Shown here: piece by piece, positions 43,054 to 54,052 of the stretch | Position numbering within the stretch: position 1 is the stretch's first letter | Layout of the letters: the number at the start of each line of letters is the position of its first letter | NCBI GenBank assembly: GCA_009733775.1 | Contig: WOGZ01000097.1 | Location: 45,335 to 109,334, forward strand | DNA from: Alectoria sarmentosa | Taxonomy: Eukaryota; Ascomycota; Lecanoromycetes; Lecanorales; Parmeliaceae | Reading direction: 5' to 3' | Length of the DNA stretch: 64,000 bases | The notes under the pieces: generated by a model | The model's input: the letters and a program-made list of their open reading frames with translations, nothing else | Databases searched by the model: none | What the model was told of the DNA's origin: nothing | Program-made: the position numbers and the translations under genes

Positions 43054-44884
43054 ATGGCATACACTGGGCTCTCGTCTCGTATGGGTAGCATTATTGCTAC
43101 GGTCATGCCAAAGATAGCTATCACTGTCGCCGAAAGAAATTCTACTGACCATTCTAAAATCGACCTAGCAACTGCTGAGAATTGGGTTGTGCGTGACGAG
43201 CTAGTCGCTATCTACAAAGAAGCTATCGCACGGGATCTCAGCCCAGAAGTAAATGGATTCTCATCTCGCTTCATCTTGCGCTGCACATTCCTTTCCATAA
43301 CCAGTTCCCTTTTTATTTCTACCCTTCGCCTCTACTCACGCCTCTAATGCTTACCCAGAACCTCTCTTACCCTCGAGGCTTCGGTGGCGACCCTGACCTC
43401 CTCTCCGCACTCGCCTCCTTCTTCAATACATACTTCCGGCCCGCAATCCAAGTACAGCCCTCGCACATCGTCCTGACTGCCGGCGCCAGCTCCTGCCTCG
43501 ACCAACTCCTCTACACGATTTGTGACGCCGGCGACAGCGTGCTGGTTCCGGCACCCTATTGGAGTATGTGTTCAATATGTTCCTCTTCTATTCTCATGGA
43601 ACTGGTGTTCACGTTGCAGTTACACATACTTCTATTGACGTCGAATTCCGATCTTCTCTTTCATTCCTGGCATTGTCGCGTCTTTCCAGCCCGAGCTAAT
43701 CAATGCCCTGTCGTTTTGTTAGACGGTTTCGACTTCCACCTCACCCTCCGCACCGACGTTACCGTCCTGCCCGTTAGCTGCCCCTCCCTCTCTACCACTG
43801 TCTCCGCATCTATACTCCCGGCCCTGAACACAGCGTACGAAACCGCTCCCGATCCCGCCCGCGTCAAGGCGCTAGTTTTCACAAACCCTCATAATCCGCT
43901 CGGACAATGCTATACGAGGAATGTAATCAAGGAAGTGATGCGCTGGTGCGGACGAAAAGAAATCTGTTTTGTGGGAGACGAGGTTTATGGGTTGAGCGAG
44001 TTCAGACAAAGAACGGGCGAGGAGGGTTTCGTAAGCGCGCTGAACGTAGTGAAAGAATTGAAGGAAAGAAAAAGCGAGGACGAGATCGATGACGAAACGA
44101 AAGCGGAGGAGAAGGAGAACAACGAACAAGAGCTACCGAGAACTAAGCCTAACGCAAACAAGAGCGACATCGACCTCTCCCGCGTCCACATCATCTGGAG
44201 CTTGTCTAAAGACCTCGGCTGCAGCGGGCTTCGCATGGTATATATGACCCTCCTGCTTTTCTTTTCAACTTCCCTCCGTCAGTGCATCCTCTAATGACCA
44301 ACCCCTCTCCACAGGCAGCACTCATCTCCCAAGCCAACCCTCCCCTCCTTACTGGGATGCGCCTTCTCTCCACCCCGCTTCTATCCTCCTCCAGCATGCT
44401 GCTCGCCGCCGCGTTGTTTTCATCCGTAAAGCTGCCCACGATTGTGAAATTGAACCGCGTCCGCCTTGCCCGCGCATATGCAATCATCGAGGCGCAGTTG
44501 AGGCGGTGGGGGGTAGAATTTATCGACGCGAGGGCGGGGTGCTTTGTTTGGGCGCGGTTGTTGGTGCGGTCGGGTGGAAGAGAGGGTGAAGGAGATGTGA
44601 TGGGGCATGAGCTGGTGAAGGAAAAGGTGAGTGGCCGCCACGCAGAGCCTGGTTTTGACTGGGAAATGCAGCAAATTGGACGACTAAAAGATAGCGGCGT
44701 GCTTGTAAGCCCAGGTCATGCTTACCATATCGGGGCTTGGCCACGGGAGGAAGGCTGGGTGAGGATCACATTCGCCGTAGAGGAGGACAAGTTGAGGGAA
44801 GGGCTAAGCAGAATTGGGTCATGTTTGGGGCTGGGAAAGAGGAAGAGAGGTACTGAGGAGGACATTAGGGTGATTGTGGATTAG
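43054..44884 (+). CDS. PLP-dependent ACC-synthase-like enzyme (GliI-type C-S lyase candidate)
   Basis: Four exons (43054-43248, 43359-43563, 43723-44237, 44315-44884) give 494 residues. It is a fold-type I aminotransferase/ACC-synthase relative: KIDLATAENW, then SYPRGFGGDPDLLSALASFF, LTAGASSCLDQLLYTICDAG, the PAPYWNGFD loop, FTNPHNPLGQCYT, FVGDEVYGLS and the PLP lysine in SLSKDLGCSGLRM (Lys296). An insertion of about 45 charged residues (EDEIDDETKAEEKENNEQEL) sits before the lysine motif. Clustered homologues of this family in gliotoxin-type pathways cleave C-S bonds of cysteine-conjugated intermediates to release thiols. With GST and dithiol-oxidase neighbours here that role is likely, though a simple aminotransferase cannot be excluded. 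Confidence 0.82.
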
Positions 44885-45061
44885 AGGCGAGAGAGATATT
44901 GGTGCGAGTTGAGACGGCTGGTCGAATAGCGAGCCTAAGAGGCGATTTTCTATTGCGCGAGACAACCTATTCCACTTGCAAGAAGCATTATTTCTTGATT
45001 CTACACCTAGAAATGCTAGCAGCGTTTAAACTCATTCCATACATAATTTTGCAGGCATGTT

Positions 45062-46172
45062 TTAAATCTGTGCCTTGGGAACCGGAATCTGCAGCTGGCT
45101 CACCAGTCCACCTGCACCAAAAGAGCCCATGGCTACTGCTTGCGTGACCGCCTTTAATGGCGTCGCGCAGTCTCCTACCGCAAATACGCCTGGTACACTA
45201 GCCTCGAAGAACATGCCATTGGTCTTGATGTCACCCTGGTCCGTTAGTTCAAGCGCTAGCTGATGCGCAAACGGCCCGTTGACTTCGCTCTTAGGCTTGT
45301 GCACCTTATGCCACCATTAGCATACAACGTCTGAGCCAATTGCTCTACATTCCGGCAGCAAACTGCAGAGCTAGGCAGAGCTTACCAAAAACCCCTCAGT
45401 GATCTTATGTCCGTCCTCAAGGTACACCACAACCGACGACTCCTTGGCCCCCTTTTCCAGGAGCGTGATCGCCCGACCTTCCACCTTGATATCATCATCC
45501 GCAGCAGCTAAGAGCGTCTGCTGCGCTAGCTCCTTCGCTCCATCAGTGTAGATGGTCACATTAGGAGTCAGCCGCTTGGCCATACGCGCCATGTGCAACG
45601 ACCCAAACGGAGAGGACAAATCCCCAACCGCAAGTACGCCAGCGGAGGCAACGTTCTTTTCTTCGAAGCCGTGGCAGAAAAGGCAGTGAAATCTAGCAAG
45701 TATTAGTATGGAGGTCTAGTCTTCGTGAACTTCAGCGTTGGAGAAGAAAGCGGGAGATACAGAAAACCTACATGCCTCGAGCCCAGCAATTGCCGTAGCC
45801 CTCGATATCAGGAAAGACATCTCTCACCCCAGTTGCTAGGACCAACTTCCGCCCCGTCCACGTCTTACCCTGGGCGTCTTTGAGCTCGAAATGCCCCTGT
45901 TGTGTCTTTGCTACGCTTTTGATCTCGGTGTCCTGGAACTTGATAGTGGCGTAGCGCTTTAGGATGTCCTCGCGACCCTTGCTACGAAAGTCGGCCGGAC
46001 TCTGGTGGTCCCAGGTCAGCACGTTGTGCATATGGGTTGCAAGCTGATTGCGATACACGCCCGAATCGAAGACTACGGCTGTATAGAGTTGTCTAGCCAA
46101 GCCGGTGGCAGTGGAAAGTCCTGCAGGGCCGCCACCGATGATTAGGACATCGAGAATGGTGTTCACGGCCAT
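45062..46172 (-). CDS. GliT-like FAD dithiol oxidoreductase (thioredoxin-reductase family)
   Basis: Exons 46172-45772, 45692-45386 and 45304-45062 on the minus strand give 316 residues. The FAD-binding loop is LIIGGGPAGLSTATG (Gly13-Gly18). A CxxC redox pair is at residues 137-140 (HCLFCHGFEEK), and the final FAD motif is VFAVGDCATPLKAVTQA. This domain order and the CLFCHG sequence are of the GliT subclass, which oxidises dithiols to disulfides and protects the producer, rather than general thioredoxin reductase. No signal peptide is seen. It diverges from the O-methyltransferase gene and is convergent with the PLP enzyme gene. The exact substrate is unknown. Confidence 0.87.
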
Positions 46173-46758
46173 TGCGTCGTTGCTCGATGGAGGCTTTGGC
46201 GTGAGAATTTGGTTGGTGAACAGAATAGGGACTATGTTGAATTGCAGGCCGGAAGGTAAAAAGGATAGATTCAGGTAGGACAGTAGGGACTATATTAAGT
46301 ATCTGTGAAAGGGACTGATTTCTTTTGCGAGGGTGAGTGTAACTGAGAGCAGGGAGGCGAGACATAGGTGGTCGGAGCCGCATCGGAGTGATACCTATCC
46401 AATGGATTGATGGGTACAAATTGAGGCCACGCAGCAACGGACCGCAATGTGAAATATTACAGGCTAAATTTACCACTAGGTGGTTACCAAAAAATACCTT
46501 ATAGATTACATTAGTAACACTTTGCGTCACCCTATTACGAGTCTTACCAGCTCTCCGCAAGACTTCCCTTAAAGCTCTCTCGCTTGCAGTAAACAATGCC
46601 TGGAACTTTGATCGCCATTCTCTGACTGCTTTACATGCAGAACACCGTCCGATTAGTCCCTCCTCACCAATCGTCGATCATGTCGCCGTACATACTCATC
46701 TTATTTATAATGTGGCCCCGCCAGCTTGTAGCAGCCAAGTCATCAGACCAATTCTAAC
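46173..46758. promoter_or_regulatory. Divergent promoter with a CGGACCG element
   Basis: This 586-bp region separates the dithiol oxidoreductase and O-methyltransferase starts. It holds CGGACCG at 46438-46444 in the context CAACGGACCGCA, matching the CGG-N-CCG sites of the pump/methyltransferase promoter. It also holds CGGAGCCGCATCGG at about 46373-46386, with further CGG half-sites. A TTATTTATAATG element at about 46700 could serve the O-methyltransferase as a TATA-like site. Confidence 0.45.
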
Positions 46759-48061
46759 ATGGCAGCAACGGGTGCCCTGAGCAAGTTGATCCAGGATCTG
46801 AAGGTCTCATTGGAGACCTTGAACGATGATACCGTAGCTTCAGAACTGCGAGCTACGCTCCATGATCCCAAGCAGCTTCCCAACAAGATGATAGCCGCCC
46901 AGGCCGCTGAAGCTGTCGACCTACTTGGAGAGCTAGACCTCCTCTTAGAACCAGGTCATATGATTCTAGCAGATCACTTTCTAGGTCTGTTGAGATCGCT
47001 CTTTGTATCTGTTTCTGGGGGTAAAAACATATGCGGCTGTGCTAATTTGTTCCGCAGGCTACACGAATACCAAATGCCTTGTTGCGGTCGTCGAGCTCAA
47101 CGTTGCAGACGTTCTCGACAAAGGTCCAAGATCACTTTCCGATCTCGCCACGATATGCTCCGCCAACCCCCACCGACTATCGCAAGTCCTCAAACCCCTA
47201 TACAACAACGGCATCTTCAGATACGACGCCTCCACGTCTACTTACTCTAACAACCACGTCTCCGAACTTCTCTGTTCCGACAATTGGACGCAATGGCATA
47301 ATTGGGTCAACTTGTATGGCAATCAATTCTATGACATCGCGCGCGGAATCCCCAAATCCGTTCGGGATGACCAAATACGCTGGGGCGCACAGATCAACTA
47401 CGACACCGACCATAACATGTTCACTTACTTCCAGTCTCAAGGCTGGGTACCGCAACTCCACCGCACTCTTGGCGGGGGTGCTACTGCAATGGCTCCTGGA
47501 ATTATGGCTGACTACCCGTGGGAGGAGATCGCCGACAAGACGGTTCTAGATATTGGAGGCGGTGGAGGCGCGCTCATTGCGTCGCTGCTGCGAACGTACG
47601 AAACTATGCGTGGAGGTGTGTTCGATCTCCAGGGCGTAATTGACCACATCGTGCCCTTCTTTGTTAAAGGCGGCCAGTTCGAGGACTTGGAAGCTCGAGT
47701 ACCGAGCCAGAATCTCATTCCGGGCAATTTTATGACAGAGATTCCAAGTTTCGAAGTCTATGTCATGAAGTGGGTGCTGCATGATTGGAAGGATGAGGAG
47801 TCGGTTGTGATCTTGAAAAATATCCGCAAGGCTATCTTGAACGGGGAGAAGAGTCGTTTGGTGGTGCTGGAGTCGATCTTGTCGGATGGTCGAACCGGGC
47901 GACTGTCGCGGTATGGGGATATTAACATGATGATGACGGCCAATGGCCAAGAACGGACAGAGTCGGAATGGCGAAAGCTAGCTGGCCTTGCCGACTGGAA
48001 GGTCACAGGGATTTTTCCTATGAGGAATGCTTGGGTCCAAGCCATTGAGCTCAGGCCATAG
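46759..48061 (+). CDS. O-methyltransferase (winged-helix, GliM-like)
   Basis: Two exons, 46759-46984 and 47058-48061, give 409 residues. The N-terminal helical dimerisation and winged-helix part (VELNVADVLDKGPRSLSDLA, QVLKPLYNNGIFRYDA) precedes the SAM-binding part. The glycine-rich loop is TVLDIGGGGGALIASLL at about residue 238. FDLQGVIDH and MKWVLHDWKDEESVVIL supply the acidic residue and the catalytic His of plant/fungal caffeate-type O-methyltransferases (about 317). The fold methylates hydroxyl groups of phenolic or hydroxylated intermediates in the cytosol. Gliotoxin-type clusters carry a member of this family. The acceptor here cannot be deduced. Confidence 0.87.
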
Positions 48062-48387
48062 CTGGGCGTCAGATAGACACCAGCAGTTTCAGGGTTATAG
48101 ATGGATCAATGAAGCTTTAGGCTTGCGTTAGTCGCGTCACACCTTGATTTTCAATCCTGGTAATCCGTAATTATCAATCCAGGCCGTGCATCTGTCGATA
48201 TCAGTCGAGCCTCCCCTTTGCGAAGCTGAGCCCTGGTTTCAGTGGGTGGAATCATGCTCCTATCGGGCCGTTCGCTGCCCTCCGCTTCGGGACACCGCCC
48301 GGACGTGGAGTGATAGTATATCTACCCTGAAGCTGTCCTCCTTCTTCTTCTCGAAGACCTCAACGAAAGCCCACCAAATCACGCACG
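48062..48387. promoter_or_regulatory. GST promoter with a CGGGCCG element
   Basis: CGGGCCG at 48264-48270 lies 118 bp before the GST start codon, in the context TATCGGGCCGTT. The rest is the O-methyltransferase 3'UTR and the 5'UTR. No gene is seen. Confidence 0.45.
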
Positions 48388-49416
48388 ATGACAAATCCCC
48401 AAGCTTCACCGGCCCATCCCAATGGCGAGGTTGTCATTGGTGACATGGAGCACGACGGTCGCGTGATCCTCTATATCATCAAAGGTTGTCCCCCCTCTCC
48501 ACCTCATTATTCCTCGAAACCTACTGATTATAATTCTCACCAGCCGACGAGACCTCATACATCAACTACATCAAGCCGCTGATCCTAGCCGCCGAGCTCG
48601 ATCTGCCACATGTGCTCTCGGTCATCGACACCAAGGATCAATGGTTCTACCAGATCCACCCGGAGCGTATGGTTCCGTCGCTCAAGGACAAGGACCCGGT
48701 CACGGGTGAGGAAATCATCGTCTTCGAGGGCACGGCCTGCCTGCAGTATCTGGCCGACCGATTCGATACCGAGGGCGTGTGGACGGGGAAGACGGCGTTT
48801 GAGAAGGGCAATGTGTATGCGTGGACGGCGTATCAGACGGCGGGAATTGGGTCAGTTTCCAATAGATTGGAGCGTTTTTGTGACACGGGCGTTGTAGTTC
48901 GGTCGTGAAGAGTGCTGCGGAAGTGGAAGAGGATACTACATACTGATGTCGATGCGATGTAGGGCGACGGCCAAGTACTGGCTCTATTTCCTACGCGGGT
49001 ATCCCACGCGCGCCAATCCCGAGCAGCTACCGAAGACAATCAAAAAGTTCGTACCTTTTGTCCTATACACCTTTCATACCAGTTGACCACTCAACTTTTC
49101 GTTCAAACTTACCTTCTCAATGAATGGTTATTCTAATATTCCAACTCACTTCCATCATAGGCTGCACGAGAACACCGTCAAGCAATGGGACATCCTCGAA
49201 CAACGCCTCTCCCTCCCCAACCAGAATTATATCGCGCTCAAAGACCGCCCCACGTTGGCCGATCTCTCCTACTTCCCTTTCGCGATGCCTTGGATGTTCA
49301 AGTTCTTAGGGGTTGATATAAAAGGCTGGCCGGCGATTGAGAACTGGAGCAAAAAGATGCTCGCGAGGAAGACGGTTAACGATGTCATGGAGCGGGCGCC
49401 GATGTTTGGGCACTAG
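48388..49416 (+). CDS. Glutathione S-transferase (GliG-like)
   Basis: Four exons (48388-48484, 48544-48850, 48963-49046, 49161-49416) encode 247 residues. The thioredoxin-like N-terminal domain (VILYIIKADETSYINYIKPL, HPERMVPSLKD, with the cis-proline in MVPSL) is followed by FEGTACLQYLADRF, where the Glu-x-Thr/Ser pair binds the glutathione gamma-glutamyl group. The alpha-helical domain has ATAKYWLYFLRG, QWDILEQRL and ALKDRPTLADLSYFPFAMP. The intact-cluster homologue adds glutathione to an acyl-imine intermediate, the sulfur-introducing step of epidithiodioxopiperazine synthesis. The gene is convergent with the P450 gene. General detoxification is the alternative, but the location and the TAKYWLYF string favour the pathway role. 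Confidence 0.87.
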
Positions 49417-49762
49417 TATTGGGTTGGGGTCTTTTTGGAGAATGAAAGTGAGGTTTTGAGCTTCAGTCCGATTGGCGAGGCCCAGGTTGCTTTCTGACTT
49501 CGCTACAATGCTGAATGGTTTCGGGGACGCAGTTGGCATTGGTGCTAACTAGGCATCGGGATCACAGTGATAGGGTTGTCAGCGGATCTGGGAGCGAGGG
49601 TTTGAAGCTCAAAACAAGTCTCACTTGTCCCTAGTGGGCCAGTGGCTGGTATAGTACTTCAGTACCTGAGCGTTTTCGAGCTCATCCATTGATTCTGGAC
49701 TTCTTGGAAGTTGCAAAGATATCAACAACCCGGCATAGTTCGTAGTAGCAAATTGATTACCT

Positions 49763-51696
49763 TTAGTACGAAGCCTTCTCGTTCCCGATATTCCGCTCCG
49801 TAACGCGGACCCATTGGTCGTGTTGGCAGAAGACCCCGTACCCAACGCTATGCCACGGCTTCTCGGGATTAATGACCGTGATATCGAAGCGGTAAAAGAG
49901 CTAGAAGAGTCAGACACAGAGTTTCTGTTCGGAATGTAGAAACTTTCAAAGCGCAAGAAAAGAGACGCTGTATACTGACCTCCGAAATGACCTTCAGCAG
50001 CTGGGTCAGGGCAATGTCCCTACCCATGCAAATAAACCTGCCGGCGCTAAATACTAGCTCTGTGCTTCTCTCCATCTTGAGCCTATGTTCGCTGTCCACC
50101 TCCATTTCCAGCCATCTCTCCGGCCGAAAGCAGTCCGCGTCTAGGCCGAAAACCTCCTGGTCCCTGAGTATCGCCCAAGTACTAACCTGGATTTTGGTTC
50201 CCGGCGGGATGCGCCTTCCATCTGGCAAGGCATCGCCCTCGTTTCCTGCTTTCTTCTCCAACGCGCCAATCACTGGGGGATGAAGGCGCAGCGACTCCTT
50301 GACAACGGCAAGGAGATACGGAATAGAGCGAGCCTTTGCGTTGCCGATGATGGTCTGAGTGTCACGGTGGGGTAAGATTCCGGCCGCGGCCATTTCGGTC
50401 CGCATACGGGCGAGGACTACGGGGGACGTAGCAACAAAGAGGACGGCGGCGCGGAGGGCGGTGGCGGTGGTGTCGGACCCGGCAACAAGCTGGAGAAGGC
50501 CACCACGCTCGGCTTCACCAGGGGACATACCGTGTTGGATGAAGGAATCGATCATGTCTGTGCGGCAGACTGCTTTTTCTCCGAAGCGTTTTGAGGCTTG
50601 GTGGCGGGCGAAACTGGAGTGATATCAGCCATACGTTTGATTCGAAGTTCTGAGCAGAGGTAGACCTGCGGAGATGGAGTTGAGTTGAAATGAAGTGGGC
50701 AGGAGAAGGACAAGGGACGACGGCACAAAGTACTAGGTGGAAGGAATGGAAAATGACTCACCCCATCACATGTCCGAAAGGGCTCAGATCGTCTGGACTG
50801 GAAGCACAATAGCGGGCCACAATGGACGATTGCAAAAGCTTAAGCATCCAATTGTAGCAGGCAAAGACGGACATGGTGGGCAAAGCTGCTTCCATATAGT
50901 GCAGGAAATTGTACTTATCCTGGTCGGCCTGAAGATCACCCAGCGGTTCACCGAACGCAATGTCACAGATGGAGTCAATGCCAAAATAGCTGGCCAGATA
51001 ACCCCAGTCCATGGGCTTGGTGCCGCTCTCGGGCGTTGAAATGTACTTGGATCTGATGAGATCAAGCAAAATGGTGATCTGGCTGTCAATACTGCCCTCC
51101 ACGCGATTGTTCTCGGTGTGAGTATTAAACTGGGAACAGATTAAATGGCTTGTCTGGGAACAGACGCCCAGTTTTGGAGACGTCGACTCACCCCAGGAGC
51201 CATTTTGTTGCGCAGAGATTTATGCTCATTGTCGTCGGTCATACTTAGCAGGGTATCCTCGTTGGGCACGAACCTGCCGCCTTTGTACCAGTCGGACCGA
51301 CTGTAGGAGCTGCCTCGGGCATTGACTTTACGGATGTAGTCAACATCACTGACCAGCAGAGTCTGGGGGCCAATTCTCGCAAATCGACCTGAAGAGCAAA
51401 TCGACTGAGTTTTAGAATCCAGATTTTCAACAAGACGTCAACATATATGGAGCGCTTTCGTATACTGCAATACTGGAGGAAAGAAATAAAGGCATTAGCG
51501 TACCATATTTCTTGTTTGCCTCTGTAAAGTAATGGTGCATGGTTCCCGATCGCATGACTTTAAGCAACCACAACTTAGAGAAGCCGACAGTTCGAGGCCC
51601 TTTGAATTGGCATAGACGAGCATGCTGGGTAAAACAATGAACTATGTAGCCAACAACGGCCAGCGCCAGCAGCGTGGACAACGAAAACAGAGCCAT
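49763..51696 (-). CDS. Cytochrome P450 monooxygenase
   Basis: Five minus-strand exons (51696-51504, 51388-51192, 51129-50762, 50613-49980, 49900-49763) give 509 residues. The N-terminal membrane anchor is ALFSLSTLLALAVVGYIVHC. Helix I carries AGSDTTATA, helix K the ExxR motif in KESLRLHPP, followed by PERWLE, and the heme loop is FSAGRFICMG with axial Cys448. In that loop the Arg is one place earlier than in the FxxGxRxC consensus, as in some pisatin-demethylase-like fungal P450s. The enzyme should sit on the ER membrane and hydroxylate the scaffold, giving the electrophile for glutathione attack. The third intron is long (148 nt), and its acceptor was chosen because MG-FARHQASKRFGEK restores the family sequence. 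Substrate specificity is not readable. Confidence 0.87.
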
Positions 51697-52718
51697 ATCC
51701 TTCTCGGAGCTGACGAGTCCTATGGCGACATGAAAGAATGCCTAAAGGTAAGTGGAGCGTAAGAAGTGATTTAGAAGAGGAGAAAAGCGGCCATAGCCAC
51801 GCAAACCGGCAGACGTCATGTTTGATATCTGATACTGCTGGCGTCCTTGTAACTCGAGCAGCCATGGTCCGGGCGTATTAAACAGCAAGCCGCCTCTGCT
51901 GACGTAGAAGCCCATTCCCATATCACGGAACAGCATCTCGTACCGATGCTCGGGCCGCTGCGTGATCAGCCTCGCGAAACGCAGTGGCTGCTGCCGAGTG
52001 CCGAAATGTTTTTTTTGTTTTTCTTTTTGTGTTTTTTGGAAAGGACCGCAGCAAGTCGGCCCGCTCTGGTCAACAATCAGGCCGCAGGCTGAAAGCCGTA
52101 AGAGCTGTCCCGTGCCAGAGACCGACGCAATACTGACTGTATCATGGCCAGCACGAACACTTTTATTGGGCGATGAAAGAAGCCTATTGATCAGTTGAAG
52201 CTTGCCAAACAGACTTGGTCTTCGAAGACTTACCTAGGTACTGCTAAGCGATACCGGGCTAGCACAACACACGACATTAGGTGTCTCCTAGGTAGCTGCA
52301 CAACATTTAGGTGAGGTGCCGACAATGGATTTGCATTTGAGCGGTTAGATTTGCAAGGATTGTAGACCTAAGGCGATTATTATAGGTTCTTAAGTCGCGC
52401 ATTCAGTGCCATGTACCCCTTCTAGCGGACAAGTACGACATTGCGCTTAATATCACGCAATCTCAGCAATAGAGCCGTTCAACTCCTTCATATTCGCGAG
52501 ATCTCTCGTCATTTTCCAAAATGAAAGTGGAGAGGGTCAAACTCTCACTTTCTGATTATGGTGACGAAATCTCCGCTCCTCTTCCATTCATAAACCTGCA
52601 TACCATTCGTGACTGCAGCTGAAAGGCGGGCCTGAGCCAAACTGCGGCTCTATCCCTTCCCTCCCCATACTCCCTTCAACCCCACCGAGGCGTCAGGGTA
52701 CTCAACTAACCGCTGACT
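51697..52718. promoter_or_regulatory. P450 promoter region with a CGGGCCG element
   Basis: CGGGCCG at 51951-51957 lies 255 bp upstream of the P450 start, in the context GCTCGGGCCGCT. A T-rich stretch is at 52009-52037. Farther right is the 3'UTR of the regulator gene. Short frames only. Confidence 0.45.
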
Positions 52719-54052
52719 TTAAATTGACACGTCCATCGACTTGAGCGAAGATGCGAGGACCCTTGCACGGTTCTCAATCACAGAGAACCATTGCTGATGT
52801 ATCTTGTGGCTTGGCATTGACTTATCGCTTGAGGAATCGCGAAGCTCTGTGCTCTGAATCTGGATTACTTGGATACACCTCTCCAGCTCAATGCGAACTA
52901 TTTGGTTACGGAGCATGACATGGTCATCTGGCTCGAGTTGGAATACCCCAAACTGTAAGCTTGCCTGTTTTGTACAAGAGCGATCGATGGATTGAGGTTG
53001 CGAAGACTGCAAAGTGGACCTCGAATCTTCCGAAACGCCCATCTCATAGAGCGTGATTACAAGATCCATGGCGGTGAGAATCAGCATCCTACAGCTTTTG
53101 CAACTCTTGAAGACCTCTGAATTCATGATCTCGGTAATCCCAGTCATGCAAGTCTTGTTGATTCGCATTACCTCGTCGACCCCTATTGCTTTGTTCTGTA
53201 TATGTCCCTCCAGATGTCCTATGATCTTACCGAGAGCCGAAATATGTGGGAAACTACCCGGGAGACTGGGTGGGTCGGAAGCTTCATGCAGCTGGGTCGC
53301 TTTGTGGGGTTGTGTTGAACTCGGAATATGAAAGCTAGTGGGAGGGTAGTCCAAAAAGTCAGACCCTCCAAAGACTGATGCAGTGGAATTTGATGTGTCC
53401 TGAACCGGGGTAAAGATATCTGGAATGGAGTATTGGTCGAAGTTGAGATCTGCGTTCAGAGGGTCTCGTCCAGGGTCTATGACCTGGAGATTATTGGTAT
53501 AGTCGTCACTGTTCCGCTCGGAGAGAACGTTGCTGGAGGTCATATTGGGGTACGCTAACTCGTTGCTGGCCTCGATATGGTCTAGTAGATGGTTAAGATT
53601 GCCTGGCCATGAAGGCGTTGTAGGGGCGAGAGAAGAGGTTGATTCTTCCGGCAATGGGGTCACAAGACCAGTATTGGAGGCCATGAGGGGACCTAAGGAC
53701 CAAGAAGGGATTGTGGATGTATGGGAGGTGGATGATGATTCTGACAGCGGCGTCACAGGCTCATGGGTAGCTACTGCAGCTGGAGCTGGAGTTGGAGCTG
53801 GAGTTGGATCGTCTTTGCTGTCGGATCTCTCTTTACGCCCCAATCGAGCCTGTGCTCGCTTGCCTTTTGCCAACGATCTGCCCACCATCGACACAAGGTA
53901 TTCGCAGTGTTTCCCATACTCTTGACATCGAGCGCAACCTGTCTTTTCGCCGGAGCAGCGGACCTGAGCAACATCAGTGGAAGGTGTTTTGCTTGTAGTG
54001 GCGCACTTAGACTGGCTTTTGCAGCATGACATTCGTTGCATGCGTTTCGCAT
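52719..54052 (-). CDS. Zn2Cys6 transcription factor, AflR/GliZ-like cluster regulator
   Basis: Two minus-strand exons, 54052-54017 and 53963-52719, give 426 residues. Splicing restores a perfect CX2CX6CX6CX2CX6C cluster at Cys5, 8, 15, 22, 25 and 32 (ACNECHAAKVRCSGEKTGC, then ARCQEYGKHC). To do so the 53-nt intron must use a GC donor (AAA|GCCAGT) with acceptor CTCAG and a CTGAT branch site. After the finger come a basic linker (RSLAKGKRAQARLGRK), an Ala-Pro-Thr repeat coded by a GGAGTT-type microsatellite at about 53780-53812, and Ser/Thr-rich regions. The C-terminal part has KSCKSCRMLILTAMDLVITL, as in AflR-like regulators of secondary metabolism. It should bind CGG inverted repeats. Candidate sites are the CGG-N-CCG elements in the cluster. 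Confidence 0.85.
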
